A DNA stretch of 64,000 bases from Acidobacteriota bacterium (GTDB lineage Bacteria; Acidobacteriota; Terriglobia; Bryobacterales; Bryobacteraceae), in the NCBI GenBank assembly GCA_016213775.1, contig JACQZR010000252.1, positions 51,668-115,667 of the forward strand, in the 5' to 3' direction. Each line of letters starts with the position of its first letter. Within the stretch, counting starts at the first letter, position 1. Positions 16,370-26,700 of this stretch are shown piece after piece. The notes beneath the pieces are model-generated. The model made no database searches. It was not told the origin of the DNA and saw only the letters and a list, made by a program, of their open reading frames with translations. A program made the position numbers and the translations under genes.

Positions 16370-17593
16370 TCATCCGGCGAGCCACTTGCCGGCGGCCTCA
16401 TGCACAGCCGCCAACGAGGAACGTCCGCCTGAGGCCGGCTGCGCTAATGGGAAATCCGGCGGGGCGATCAAGTGCATCTCGTCCATTCCGATTGCCGTGA
16501 AGAGGTATGCGGTGTTGTTCCGATACTCAACTCGCCGCGCCGCTTCCTGCCAGATGTACTGGTACAACACTTCCAGGTCCACATAGGAGCCGAGCATGTC
16601 CGCCTGCGTGGGGATTGCGGTGGCTCTGTCCTGATCATGAAAGATCAGCATGCTGCTGAACGGCTTCATCTTATTTCGAATGCCGAAGCCAACGATGAGG
16701 ACATCCGGGCGCGCGCGGCGCAAGGCCTGCACACTCGCCCATTCGACGAACGTGTTGTTGATGAGCAGAGTCCCATTGCCGGCAAGCAGCGTGGCGCGCA
16801 CAAACTCGCCCAATAGCGCATCGCCGGCCAGCCCGGCTTCGGATGGGTGCAGCTTCAGCGTCTTCAGCCGCTCGCTCAACTGGCGAGGCCCTTTGATAGT
16901 TTTGTCTTCCGTGATGCGCTGCACTTCCTGCATCAGGCGCTGGCGGAAGCCTCGTAGAAGCTCATAACTCAAACGCACGGCTCCCGGAGTTGGGCACAAT
17001 GCGCCAATCAATTCACCGGTCTCGATCACCCAGGTCGCGTACGAAGGCCGGTTTGCTGCAAACGAAGGCAGGCAGCGGCCTTTTGCAGGATCGGCATTGC
17101 CGGTGAGCAGCAGCGGCAGGTAATGATCGAGGTTGTCGGGCGCATTGAGCGCCACGCGGCGGCCTTGCTTTGCAAGCCTGGTCCACATGCGATCCGGCCC
17201 GACCGGAAGTTCGGCTGGACTGATGATCACCACGAGGCGCGGCCGGCCCTTTGCCGCCAGATCCGCGTCCAGCACGGGATCAATCCGGCTAAACAGCCGC
17301 GCAATCTCGGCCCGCCACTCCGGGTAGTGCGGATTGCGATTGAGAAAGTCCACCTGCTCGAGCGTGAATCGCCCACGCGGCCACTTGCCGGCCACGCCCA
17401 TCTTCCTCTCAATCTCCTGGAGCGGATCAAACATCGCGGCCGGGGCCTTTTCCAGGTAGGCGGACAGCCGCTCCAGATAGGCGCGCTCGGCGGGAAACAG
17501 CGTGTCCCACGCGCGCAATTGCTCTGCGAGATAGGAGCTGAAGGTGACTGGAACGTGTCCGAAATCGGCGCGAGGCGGCGTGGATTGGCTCAT
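16370..17593 (-). CDS. Unrecognised 407-aa protein, partner of phosphatase-like gene
   Basis: This 407-residue protein shows no signal peptide and no family I recognise. It has a soluble mixed composition with segments such as GRPRLVVIISPAELPVGPDR, RVALNAPDNLDHYLPLLLTG, LLAGNGTLLINNTFVEWASV and RRVEYRNNTAYLFTAIGMDE. Its ATG overlaps the stop of the alkaline-phosphatase-fold gene by 4 nt (ATGA), so the two are translationally coupled and probably work together. It is the last intact gene of a long operon; 76 nt downstream begins the broken amidase. Confidence 0.75.
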   Translation of the reverse strand: MSQSTPPRADFGHVPVTFSSYLAEQLRAWDTLFPAERAYLERLSAYLEKAPAAMFDPLQEIERKMGVAGKWPRGRFTLEQVDFLNRNPHYPEWRAEIARLFSRIDPVLDADLAAKGRPRLVVIISPAELPVGPDRMWTRLAKQGRRVALNAPDNLDHYLPLLLTGNADPAKGRCLPSFAANRPSYATWVIETGELIGALCPTPGAVRLSYELLRGFRQRLMQEVQRITEDKTIKGPRQLSERLKTLKLHPSEAGLAGDALLGEFVRATLLAGNGTLLINNTFVEWASVQALRRARPDVLIVGFGIRNKMKPFSSMLIFHDQDRATAIPTQADMLGSYVDLEVLYQYIWQEAARRVEYRNNTAYLFTAIGMDEMHLIAPPDFPLAQPASGGRSSLAAVHEAAGKWLAG

Positions 17594-18744
17594 CGCAGCA
17601 GCTCAGGGGCGGCCGTGCCGCTCATCGCGGGCGCGCGCATGCCGAGCAGCGCTGCGACCGTCGGTGCGACATCAATATGCCGTATCGGCCGCTCTGTCTC
17701 GCCCTTCACTCCCGCGCCGAGCGCCAACAGCCACGTGTGCCGGCACGACGGATCGCCGCTCCGGTGATTCAAAAATCCGTTAGACGTATCGGTGTCACCA
17801 TCGCGGCCCAGTTCGGGCAGCACCAGCAGCGTCGTGTTGTCCTTGTAATGCTTGTTGCTCTGGATCTCGTCCCAAAGCATTCCGGTAAGCCGGTCGGTGC
17901 GCGTGATCGCCTGAAGGTACAGCGAGTACGATCCCCAGTGCGCCACGTCCATGTCCCAGAAGTTGACAAGCATCAGGCGCGGCGCAAACTCGCGCATCAC
18001 TTCTCGCGCGATGAAGAAGGTCAGCTCGTCGCCGGAGGTGGGCGCATCCGGACCGTTGATGAACTCGGCGAGCGCGCCCGTCAGCGTTTCGCGGACGTGC
18101 CGGTTGAGCTCTCGCCCGCCTTTGAAGATTGTCCAGCCGACGCCTTCGTAGCCTTCGTGGAGGATGTTCTCGAGGCCCCGGAGCACCTCCTCGCGACGTG
18201 CGAGGCCTGCGTCGGGAGGTTTGCGGGCAACGTCCTTCACGGCATCGAGCAGGAGTTGCTTCGGCAGCACGACATTCGCCCCGGAGGTGGGGCCGTAGTC
18301 GCGATGGCTGCTTGCGCCCATCGATGCGAAGCTCTTGTTGGTCGCGATCACCCACGCGTCGAGCGGGCCCGCTTTCATCGCCTTGCGGTACAGCTCAAAT
18401 AGCGTGGGCGAGGCGGGCGGCTCGAAGCCGAAATCGTCGACGCGCTGCCAGTCGCCGGTGACGATGCTCGCGGTGGAGTTGAAGTGCGAGAGAACGCCTT
18501 CATTGCGGCAGGCGCGAAAGAAGTAGCCTTCCTCCCGCAACGCCGCCAGCCGCCGGATGTTGGCCAAGCCCTCGGGCGCAAACGTCTCGGAGTAGCGCAC
18601 GCCGCCACCGAAGGTCACCAGAATGACGCGGCGGCCAGGCGATTGCTTTTCCATGGCCCGCTGCCAGAATCCGTACAGCGGCGCGGGCAGAATGCGATTT
18701 GCGATGCCGAGTCCCGCGAGTTTGACAAAATCCCGCTTGCGCAT
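17590..18744 (-). CDS. Tat-exported alkaline-phosphatase-fold protein
   Basis: This 384-residue protein begins MRKRDFVKLAGLGIANRILP, a Tat-type signal. The core resembles the sulfatase/alkaline phosphatase or DUF1501 fold: RRVILVTFGGGVRYSETF, LMLVNFWDMDVAHWGSYSLY, TTLLVLPELGRDGD, and a final HIDVAPTVAALLG as in sulfatase-like hydrolases. The usual Ser/Cys nucleophile motif is not evident, so catalysis is uncertain. Its start is adjacent to the stop of the molybdopterin protein and its stop overlaps the unrecognised 407-residue gene. It is expected in the periplasm. Confidence 0.75.
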   Translation of the reverse strand: MRKRDFVKLAGLGIANRILPAPLYGFWQRAMEKQSPGRRVILVTFGGGVRYSETFAPEGLANIRRLAALREEGYFFRACRNEGVLSHFNSTASIVTGDWQRVDDFGFEPPASPTLFELYRKAMKAGPLDAWVIATNKSFASMGASSHRDYGPTSGANVVLPKQLLLDAVKDVARKPPDAGLARREEVLRGLENILHEGYEGVGWTIFKGGRELNRHVRETLTGALAEFINGPDAPTSGDELTFFIAREVMREFAPRLMLVNFWDMDVAHWGSYSLYLQAITRTDRLTGMLWDEIQSNKHYKDNTTLLVLPELGRDGDTDTSNGFLNHRSGDPSCRHTWLLALGAGVKGETERPIRHIDVAPTVAALLGMRAPAMSGTAAPELLR

Positions 18745-19437
18745 TCAGTATTCCGCGATCTCGCCGCCTGCGATCTTGCGTCTCGACTTGCCGCCATCGA
18801 GGTCGAGTGGCGTGTCGTAGCCGGCTTTGATCACGCCTTCGAGTGAGTAGAACGGGCCGCTGTCGCACGCCATTGATCCTTTAATCTCCTCAGTAAAGGT
18901 GAGGGAGGTGATCACCTTCGCCGATTTGTAGCCGTAGCGAGCGGGGTCCATCAGCCGCAGCGGCGCGCCGTGGTCTTCAGACAGCGGCTTGCCCGCCATG
19001 TCGAGCACGAACAGGACCCGGGGGTTCAGCAGATCTTTGATGTAGAAGGACTCGTACCACTTGTCGCCACAGTCGATGCGAACGGCCTTCGCCTTGGAAG
19101 TGGGTTTGGCGAGTTCGAGCAGATGGCCGAACCGGAATCCTCCCCACGCCGCTCGTGCCGACCAGCATTGCACGCACTTCATGCGCGAGTTCTGGGTTTC
19201 GGCCGGCAGCTTGCGAAGCGCGGCCAGATCGAATGTGACCGGCTTGTCGACGAGGCCATCGATGCGCAAGCGCCAAGCGGCAGCGTCGATGGGCGGGATC
19301 GGATTCGCCCACATCAGCCGGAAATGATGCTCGTTCGGCGTATCACTCGGCAGCAGGAGTTTGCGTTTCTGCGCCGCGGCGGCGAGCGGCGACACAGCCA
19401 TCGCCAAAACTGCGCGGCGGGAAAAACGTGTATGCAT
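18745..19437 (-). CDS. Tat-exported molybdopterin-dependent oxidoreductase (sulfite oxidase-like)
   Basis: From ATG 19437 (GGAGGGG 3-4 nt upstream) the product begins MHTRFSRRAVLAMAVSPLAA, a twin-arginine signal. The body matches the oxidoreductase molybdopterin-binding domain: WRLRIDGLVDKPVTFDLAAL, then MKCVQCWSARAAWGG with the probable Mo-ligand Cys, RIDCGDKWYESFYIKDLLNP, and DHGAPLRLMDPARYGYKSAK. An upstream ATG at 19470 overlaps the preceding stop (ATGA) and is an alternative start. The C-terminal dimerisation domain of full sulfite oxidase is absent, as in YedY/MsrP-type proteins. Electron partner and substrate are unknown. Confidence 0.88.
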   Translation of the reverse strand: MHTRFSRRAVLAMAVSPLAAAAQKRKLLLPSDTPNEHHFRLMWANPIPPIDAAAWRLRIDGLVDKPVTFDLAALRKLPAETQNSRMKCVQCWSARAAWGGFRFGHLLELAKPTSKAKAVRIDCGDKWYESFYIKDLLNPRVLFVLDMAGKPLSEDHGAPLRLMDPARYGYKSAKVITSLTFTEEIKGSMACDSGPFYSLEGVIKAGYDTPLDLDGGKSRRKIAGGEIAEY

Positions 19438-19466
19438 GACCCCTCCAGGGCAGTCCATCAAAGTTA

Positions 19467-22400
19467 TCATTTCGCGGTGCCGAGATCAACCAACGCCGCG
19501 GCCGCGACTGTGCTGTCCGGCTTGACAGCCAGCAGCCGCCGCATGACGGCGATGGCCTTTTCGCGATCCCCGTTCTGAACGTGGATCCGCCCGAGATTCA
19601 TGTACAGCGCCTCGTCGGCGCGACTGTGGCCAATTCCCTTTTCCAGCACTTCCAAGGCCTTTGCGGTTCGGTCCGTGCGCACGTAGAGCACTGCAAGATT
19701 GTTCCACGCCGAGCCGAGAGTTGGATCGAGCGCCGTTGCTTCGAGAAGCAGTTGCTCCGCATCAGCGTACCGCCCAGCCTTGGCGCGCAAAAGGCCGAGA
19801 CCGTTAGCGGCGTCCGCGGATCGCGGATGAGCTTTGCGCGCGCGCACATAATAGGCCTCCGCCTCAGGGCTTCGATTCAACTGTACTGCGGTCTGCGCGG
19901 CGTTGAGCATCGCCGGCAGCAGATCCGGCTTGTCGGCAAGCGCCTGCTCGAAATACCGCAGCGCCTCATCGGGCTTGTTCTCCTTGATCGCAACCCCGCC
20001 GCGTTCGTTCCAGGCTTCCGCGAGCGTTGGCTCGATTCGCAGTGCCGCCTCCAGTAAACGGAGAGCGTCGGTCACCCGTCCCTTTTCGCGATGGATCTGC
20101 GCCGCAAGTACCATCGTGCGGGTGTTCTCTGGCTCGCGGCGTAGGACTCGATCGAGATACGGCAGCGCCTGATCTGCGTACCCCGACCACAGCAGAGCCG
20201 CACCGAGCTTGAAGTAATCGCGGCCGGGTTTCGCGAGCGCGATGCCGTGATAGGGCAGCGCAGGGCGTTGTTCGATCCGCGGCAAGTCGGCTTCCACCTG
20301 CCCTTTCGATGGAACGGAGGCGTAAATCCTGACCGCGTGGCCATCGCGATTCAGCAACAGAGCGAGTGGTAGATCGAGATCGGCGCGGTACTCGAACAGG
20401 TACCTGCGAAACAGGCTGTACGCGGCGGCGCGATCCGGCGAGCCGCGCAAATCGCTCTCATTGAGAACGAAGAGGGCAGGACCGGCCTGCTTCTCCGGCA
20501 GCGGGATCGGATCGACGAACCAGGTGTCCGCGAGACCCGGCCGGTTGTCGGCGGCTGCCTCGCGCGGCTTGATTGGCGACGGCGCGTTGAATGGGCGAAC
20601 CATGCGAGCCGCGCGGCCTTCGGTGATTTCGTACAGCCGGTTTGCTTCGAGCCCACTGACACGCTGCTTGCGGCCGGAAGGCCACGTGATCTCGACATCT
20701 TCAAGCGCCTTGAGATCCGGCAGCCCGAAGTGCATTGTCTTGGTGTGCTGCGACAGGTAGCCGGAGCCGGCACTGAGCCACTTCACTTGCTTGCCGATTG
20801 CTACGCGCGCGCCCACTGCATCACGGTTGGATTCGACGCCGATCAACCGCAGCGCAATACGGCCGCGCGACTGGCCACAGCGGTTCTGAAACACGCGAAG
20901 CTGCGGCGCGAGCCTGTTTTTGACGATGAGGTCGAGACAGCCGTCACCGTCGATATCGGTGACAGCGAATGCCCGCGAGTCCCCGGCGAATCCAAGGCCG
21001 GAGTGGACGCCAATCTCGCGGTAGCCGCCGCCGTCCCGCGCGTAGAACATGTTCCGCTCGTGGCCGTTCCAACTGTAGCCTTCGCGAATGAACTGATTGA
21101 TCGCGTTCCAGCCTTCTTCGTAGGCGGCGGCGGGAGTGGCATCCAATGGAGAACGCGCCACTACCTGCCTCCAAAAGAACCCCGACAGATCGGGCCCTTT
21201 CGGTCCCGTCAGCATGCCGCAGGTGATGTAGATCTCCGGATGGCCGTCATTATCGAAATCGGCTGCGTCGCAACTCCAGGCCCAACGCCCCTTCTCGACG
21301 CCGCGCACCGCGCCCACCTCATCAAACCGCCCGTCGCCGCGATTGTGGTACAACGAATTCCCCTTGCTATGCCGCCGCCACGCATCGTTGAGCGTTTCGG
21401 GATACCGCTTCCGAAACTCATCGGATTCGACAACGCTCCGTCCCATCTCTGTCCACATGTTGCCGACATACAGGTCGGGCAGGCCATCGCCGTCCTCGTC
21501 GAACCAGCATGCGCTCATCCCGGGCCCCATATCTTCAACGCCGGCCTCGCGCGCCACGTCGCGAAAGCGCCCGTCGGTGTTGCGATAGAGATTGTTCCGC
21601 CCGAAATCGTTGGCGACATACAGACTCGGCCAGCCGCTGTTGTTGTAATCGCACCAGGCGGGAGCGAAGCTGTAGCGATGGGTGTTCTCGTTGAGGCCCA
21701 CCGCGGCGGTTACATCTTCGAAGTACCCCGAGCCGTCCGCTTGCAGGCGATTGCGGAACAGGAAGTTCGGAGGCCCGTTGTTGGCGTCATGATACGGTGT
21801 CGGATAGCGATACTGCGCCTCACTTTGAAAGAAGCTGTAGCAGCAGCAATAGACGTCAAGCTTGCCGTCACGATCGTAGTCCGCTGCGGCCATGCCGGTG
21901 AACGCGCCGCGCGGCGGTGCGCTGAAGCGGAATGCGTCAGCCGCCAGCTTGAATCGTCCGGCGCCGTCGTTCAGAAAAAGCACCGGACGCGAGCCGCGAA
22001 GCACGATCAAATCCTGCCGCCCGAGATTGCGCAGATCGAGAAACAGCGCGCACGAGGTGTCGTCTAACAGATCGACGCCGCTCTCCGCCGAGATGTCAAC
22101 AAGGCGGTGATCGCGCCACTGAAACAGCCGGTTCGGCAATCCTGCCGGCTGGCTGACGTAGATCTCGTCAACGCCATCGCCATCCACATCGCCCACCGCG
22201 ACGCCATTGTTGCCGTAGATGTCGATGCCTGTAGCGGCGTCCATGTGCGCGATCCAATACGGGATTCCGCGCGAGAGCTGCTCGCTGTCGAGCACCGCCC
22301 CGGTGATGTCCTGGAACAGCGGCGGCACGGCCGGCATCTGCCTCACCGGCGGGTCTCCGAGGACACTCAGCCGCCCGAACTCATCCGATCCATTTCGAAT

Positions 22401-22517
22401 CCTTTCGCGCCATGCAAGATACGCCGGCGGACGCCGGTACTCGATCTCAAGAGGCGCCGCCGTGCACGGCCGGAATGCGGACGCGGCAACCAGTGGAATG
22501 AAACTGCGCCGTTTCAC
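19467..22517 (-). CDS. FG-GAP/ASPIC-UnbV protein with C-terminal TPRs
   Basis: GTG at 22517 overlaps the preceding TPR gene's stop (GTGA) and starts a hydrophobic leader (KRRSFIPLVAASAFRP). The 1016-residue product has FG-GAP/VCBS repeats with Ca-binding type loops (VDGDGVDEIYV, YDRDGKLDVYC, DEDGDGLPDLYV, DFDNDGHPEIYI), then an ASPIC/UnbV domain (DAVGARVAIGKQVKW, HFGLPDLKALEDVEITWPSG). The C-terminal 330 residues are tetratricopeptide repeats (AWNERGGVAIKENKPDEALR, AWNNLAVLYVRTDRTAKALE). Such proteins are secreted propellers used in surface binding; function is inferred. It belongs to the TonB-receptor operon. Confidence 0.88.
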   Translation of the reverse strand: MKRRSFIPLVAASAFRPCTAAPLEIEYRRPPAYLAWRERIRNGSDEFGRLSVLGDPPVRQMPAVPPLFQDITGAVLDSEQLSRGIPYWIAHMDAATGIDIYGNNGVAVGDVDGDGVDEIYVSQPAGLPNRLFQWRDHRLVDISAESGVDLLDDTSCALFLDLRNLGRQDLIVLRGSRPVLFLNDGAGRFKLAADAFRFSAPPRGAFTGMAAADYDRDGKLDVYCCCYSFFQSEAQYRYPTPYHDANNGPPNFLFRNRLQADGSGYFEDVTAAVGLNENTHRYSFAPAWCDYNNSGWPSLYVANDFGRNNLYRNTDGRFRDVAREAGVEDMGPGMSACWFDEDGDGLPDLYVGNMWTEMGRSVVESDEFRKRYPETLNDAWRRHSKGNSLYHNRGDGRFDEVGAVRGVEKGRWAWSCDAADFDNDGHPEIYITCGMLTGPKGPDLSGFFWRQVVARSPLDATPAAAYEEGWNAINQFIREGYSWNGHERNMFYARDGGGYREIGVHSGLGFAGDSRAFAVTDIDGDGCLDLIVKNRLAPQLRVFQNRCGQSRGRIALRLIGVESNRDAVGARVAIGKQVKWLSAGSGYLSQHTKTMHFGLPDLKALEDVEITWPSGRKQRVSGLEANRLYEITEGRAARMVRPFNAPSPIKPREAAADNRPGLADTWFVDPIPLPEKQAGPALFVLNESDLRGSPDRAAAYSLFRRYLFEYRADLDLPLALLLNRDGHAVRIYASVPSKGQVEADLPRIEQRPALPYHGIALAKPGRDYFKLGAALLWSGYADQALPYLDRVLRREPENTRTMVLAAQIHREKGRVTDALRLLEAALRIEPTLAEAWNERGGVAIKENKPDEALRYFEQALADKPDLLPAMLNAAQTAVQLNRSPEAEAYYVRARKAHPRSADAANGLGLLRAKAGRYADAEQLLLEATALDPTLGSAWNNLAVLYVRTDRTAKALEVLEKGIGHSRADEALYMNLGRIHVQNGDREKAIAVMRRLLAVKPDSTVAAAALVDLGTAK

Positions 22518-23707
22518 GGGTCGATCATCCCTGTGCGCTTCTGCTCGCCGCGGATCAACTCCGCATGGATCTGGCGATGCCGCTGCGCATCGGCAGTACG
22601 CCCCAGCCGGTCGTACATGCGCGCGATGCGGTAGTGCGGCTCGGGGCGTTTGGCAGCGGCGGCTATGCTCTTTTCGTATGCGCTGACTGCGCCTGCATAG
22701 TCGCGAGCGCGTTCCAGCAGTTGGCCCATCTCGAAAGGAAACTCCCACTGGGCGCCGTCGCGGCGCATCGCCTCCTCGATCAGTGGACGGATCAGGTCAT
22801 CCGCGGCGCCGGTGACTGCCAGCGCCTTGGCGTAAACGTACGGAGCAAACGCGTGCCTCGTCCCACTTTCGTTCCACGCCTTCGCGAGCGCAACAAACTT
22901 AGCAGCGCGCTCGGGCGCTTGCTCAATCATGCGCGCCAGAAAGATGTACGGCTGATGAATGGAAGCGTCCAGCTCGATCATGCGAAAGAAGCGCTCTCCC
23001 GCTTCCGGAAACCGCCGCTGCGCGTAGTAGGCGGTTCCCAACGCGAGTTCGATCTGCGTGCTTTTGTCGAATGTCTTGCGCGCGCGCTCCAGTTGTTCCG
23101 CCGCTTCGCGAAAACGCGCCGCGCGCAGCAGGGCGATGCCGTAACCGGCCTGCGCTTCCTCGTTCAACGCCGCCGATGCCGCATAGCGGCGGCGCATCTC
23201 CATCGCCTCATCCATCCTGCCTGTGGCTTCGTATGCACTCACCAACATCGGCAGCAACAGATCGAGCCGCTGGCCGCGCTCCAGCGCCTTGCGCCCGAAT
23301 TCAATCGCCTGCGGCCATCGTTTCACTTCAGCACTTAGCATTGCCGCCCGTGCTGCGGCTGCTGTGTCGGCTCGCGGGCTGGCCGCATAGAGACACTCGA
23401 GTTCCGCGGCGCGCGAACGGTTGCCACTTTGCGCGTAGTAGAGAGCGAGAGCGTGTTGTGTCTCTGGTGATCGCGCCGAGAGAGGCTCGGCGCGTTTCGC
23501 CGCCTCAACCGCCTGCACCTTCAGCCCGAGTGCGCCGTAAGTGCGAGCCAGTCCCGCCCAGGCTGGTCCGTTCTGCGTTTGCTCCTTCACGACGATCTCT
23601 AGCAACGTCCGGGCGTCGTGGAAGCGGCCCTGATCAAGCGCCGTTAGTCCAGGTTGCGCGCGATCCGCAACCTGGAACAACAGCAGCGCTATCGCCAATG
23701 AGACCAC
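22514..23707 (-). CDS. TPR-repeat protein with signal peptide
   Basis: This 397-residue protein has an N-terminal hydrophobic leader (MVSLAIALLLFQVADRAQPG) followed by tetratricopeptide repeats throughout, for example GPAWAGLARTYGALGLKVQA, AYEATGRMDEAMEMRRRYA and EPHYRIARMYDRLGRTADAQ. It is probably periplasmic and acts in protein-protein contact. It lies 38 nt after the TonB-dependent receptor and overlaps the FG-GAP gene by 4 nt, placing it in the same operon. Confidence 0.85.
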   Translation of the reverse strand: MVSLAIALLLFQVADRAQPGLTALDQGRFHDARTLLEIVVKEQTQNGPAWAGLARTYGALGLKVQAVEAAKRAEPLSARSPETQHALALYYAQSGNRSRAAELECLYAASPRADTAAAARAAMLSAEVKRWPQAIEFGRKALERGQRLDLLLPMLVSAYEATGRMDEAMEMRRRYAASAALNEEAQAGYGIALLRAARFREAAEQLERARKTFDKSTQIELALGTAYYAQRRFPEAGERFFRMIELDASIHQPYIFLARMIEQAPERAAKFVALAKAWNESGTRHAFAPYVYAKALAVTGAADDLIRPLIEEAMRRDGAQWEFPFEMGQLLERARDYAGAVSAYEKSIAAAAKRPEPHYRIARMYDRLGRTADAQRHRQIHAELIRGEQKRTGMIDP

Positions 23708-23745
23708 TTGCCTAGCTTATCGCACGCCAGCCGGACGCCACCGCG

Positions 23746-26700
23746 TTAGAACATGAAGCGCAGCGCGAACTGCATCTTGCGCTCCGTGCCCGCCTGCGTT
23801 CCTGTGATCCGTCCGAACGCCGGGTCGCCTTCGCGGTTGTTCGGCTGCCCGAACTGCGGCGTGTTGGTCAGGTTGAACGCTTCCGCGCGGAACTGGAGCC
23901 GGTAGCGCTCGGTCAACCGGAAGCCCTTGAACAACGACAGATCCATGAAGCTCATGCCCGGGTCGTGGTTGCTCTGCAAGCCCAGATTGCCGTTCGTGCC
24001 GGGAGCGGGCCGTGTGACGCCGCTCGTATCAAACCACTGCGTCGGCGTCCGGCCACCCGAGGGCTCGGCCTGCGGGTTACGTCCGGAGACAAGGTCAGGA
24101 GTGCAATTGCTGAAGCTGCCCACGCAGTTGTTTGTCTGCAAGGTGAAAGGATTGCCAGTGCGCAAGGTGAGAATGCCGTTCAACTGCCAGTCGCCAAGAA
24201 CGAAGTTGGCGGCGCGGCTGCCGAGGTTCAGCGCTTTCCCTTGGCCGATCGGCAGATCGTACAGGAAGCTCGCGACGAAGTTGTGGCGGATATCCCAGCC
24301 GGCAGTGGCGTAGTTGGCTGACCAGTTGTATGGATCCTTCACGCCGTTGCCGCGCGATCCGGACAGCGTTGTGCCGGAAGTGGCCAGCGCGTGTCCCCAG
24401 GTATAGCTCGCCAGGTACTGCAGCCCGTTGGAGAAACGCCTCTCCCACTTGGCTGTCAGGCCGGCGTAGTTGCCGAAGCCGAACGTGCTCGTCAGGTTCA
24501 CACCACCGATGTTCGGGTACGGACGGCGCGCGTTGCCGTCAATGTTCGGCCGCGGGTCGTTGGCGGAAGCATTGGGATCGGAGAAGTGCAACTGGTGCGC
24601 CTGGTGATTGCCCACATAGGCGAGTTCGAAGGCGTTGCCGCCGGCAAACTCCCGCTGCACGGAAACGTTCCACTTATGCACCAGCGGATTGCGGAAGTTC
24701 TGCGCCACCGAGCGGAAGCTGATAGGCGCCGGCAGCGTAAAGATGTTCGATGGGAAACCGTTGCGCGTGCCGTTGAAGAAGTCGTTGGCGTCGAACACGC
24801 CGATACCCGGCCGCCGGTCGAGGTTCACGGTCACGTTGAATGGCGCAGCCTCGCCGCGATTCGGGTTCCCACCTTGGTTCTCCTCGCCGCCGTAGAAGAT
24901 GCCGTAGCCTGCCCGCACCACGGTCTTCGGCGTCAAAGAGTAAGCAAAGCCGATGCGTGGTCCGATACTCGTCTTGTCCCAAGGCACCAGGTACTGGCCC
25001 ACCTCGCCGCGGGAAACCTTTACTTGCGGGAACTGCGTGGCGAAGTTCGGCGGAAGCGCCGCATCCTGGTCCTTGCCCTTCGGGATGAACAGAGTCAGCC
25101 GGTCGTGATCGTAGTTGGACTGGCGTCCGAACCGCTCGCCAATCGGCGAGAATAGCTCGTAACGCACGCCGTAGTTGACTGTCAATCTGCTGTTCACCTT
25201 CCAATCGTCCTGCGCAAAGAACGCCCACGCCTGCCGCGTCGAGGAGATGAAATTCGTGGTGGACATCTGGCCGCGCGAAACACGGCCGACCAGGAACGAC
25301 GCGTAACCGTCGCCCGTCAGGTTGCTGAGGCCGCCGTCGCCATTTGGGAACGAGGTTTCGGTGCGGTTGTACGTCCAGTTTCCGTGCGGACTCGGGAACT
25401 GGAAGAACGGGAATTGAATCGGACGGAACTCACCGCCGAACTTGATGGAGTGGCCGCCCTTCTGAATCGCGACGTTCTGGATGAAGTCCCAGACGTTGTT
25501 GTATTCGAGGGACGGCAGCCAGTCGGAAGCGCCAAACCCGCTGTAGCGGTCAATTGTAGTCGATGGCAAACCGCCGTTCAGAGGACCGGTGGGATTGAAG
25601 CCGCCGATGCCGAATGCCGCGAATTGATCGACATCCGGGAGCGCCTGCGTTCTCGATGTCACCATGCGCGTGAAGGCAATTCGCGTTTCCGTGATGAACG
25701 TTGGAGACCACACGCGGGTGTAGCTCAACATCGCATTGCGGGCGAGGGTTTGCGCGGTGTTCGACGCAAAATACGTCGCGTCAAGCGCGCCAGGCAGCGG
25801 CTGGCCATTGATCTGGTCGAGGTTCGACCAACTGATGCTCCCGAAGATGCTGTCCTTGTCGCTGATGCGGTGATCAATTCGCAGGTCGGCTTGATTCACG
25901 TCCTGGCTGCCCGATGTTGTGGTGAAGTAGTTGTTCTGCGGAAATCCGGCCGGCACCGCGGTGTTCGGAGTAGGGAAGAGGTCAATAATCTTCTTGGAAA
26001 CCGGATCGAAGCGAGACGTGGGAATGCGATTGCCCGCGAACGGTATACGAATGAGACCGCTGGTGCCGTTTGCGTACCTGCCCGTAGCTTGCGTCAGAGG
26101 ATCGTAGATGGTGCCCTCGAGTGCGCTTACGCCAAGGCTGTTGGTGACCGAGCGGTTTGTTCCGGTCAGTTCGGAGAAGTCGCCGTTCTTCATCAGCGGC
26201 GTCGGTACGGTGAAGAACGCCGAAGTGCCGAGACCGTTGACGCTACCACCGGTGGAGCGGACGCGCGTGCCCTGGAAATCGGCGAACCAGAACGTCCGGT
26301 TCTTGATGACCGGCCCGCCCACGGCCGCGCCGAACTGATTCTGGCGGACCGGACGCTTTGCGCGGTTCTCCCACCGGCGGGCGTTCGTCTTGTCGTTCTG
26401 AAGATACTCGAACAGCGAGCCGTGCAGTTGATTGGTGCCGCCTTTGATCGTGACGTTGACAACGCCACCGGCGCCGCGGCCATACTCGGCGTTGTAGCCG
26501 TTGGTCATGACGCGCATCTCGCCGATCGCTTCCACCGAAGGACCCACGACGAACGCCGTCTGATTCAGGAAGTCGATCACATTGACGTTGTTGTCAACGC
26601 CGTTCAACAGGAAGTTGTTCTGGCCGTTGGAGCGGACACCATTGGCGGAGAAGCCGCCGCCCACCGCGTCGCGGGCGCCAGGCTCGTTCGGCACAACTCC

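Noticed and set aside
20730..22067. 445-codon plus-strand frame inside the FG-GAP gene, and similar long frames at 25384-26745 and 33297-34568
   Set aside because: They are high-GC antisense frames of well-supported minus-strand genes.
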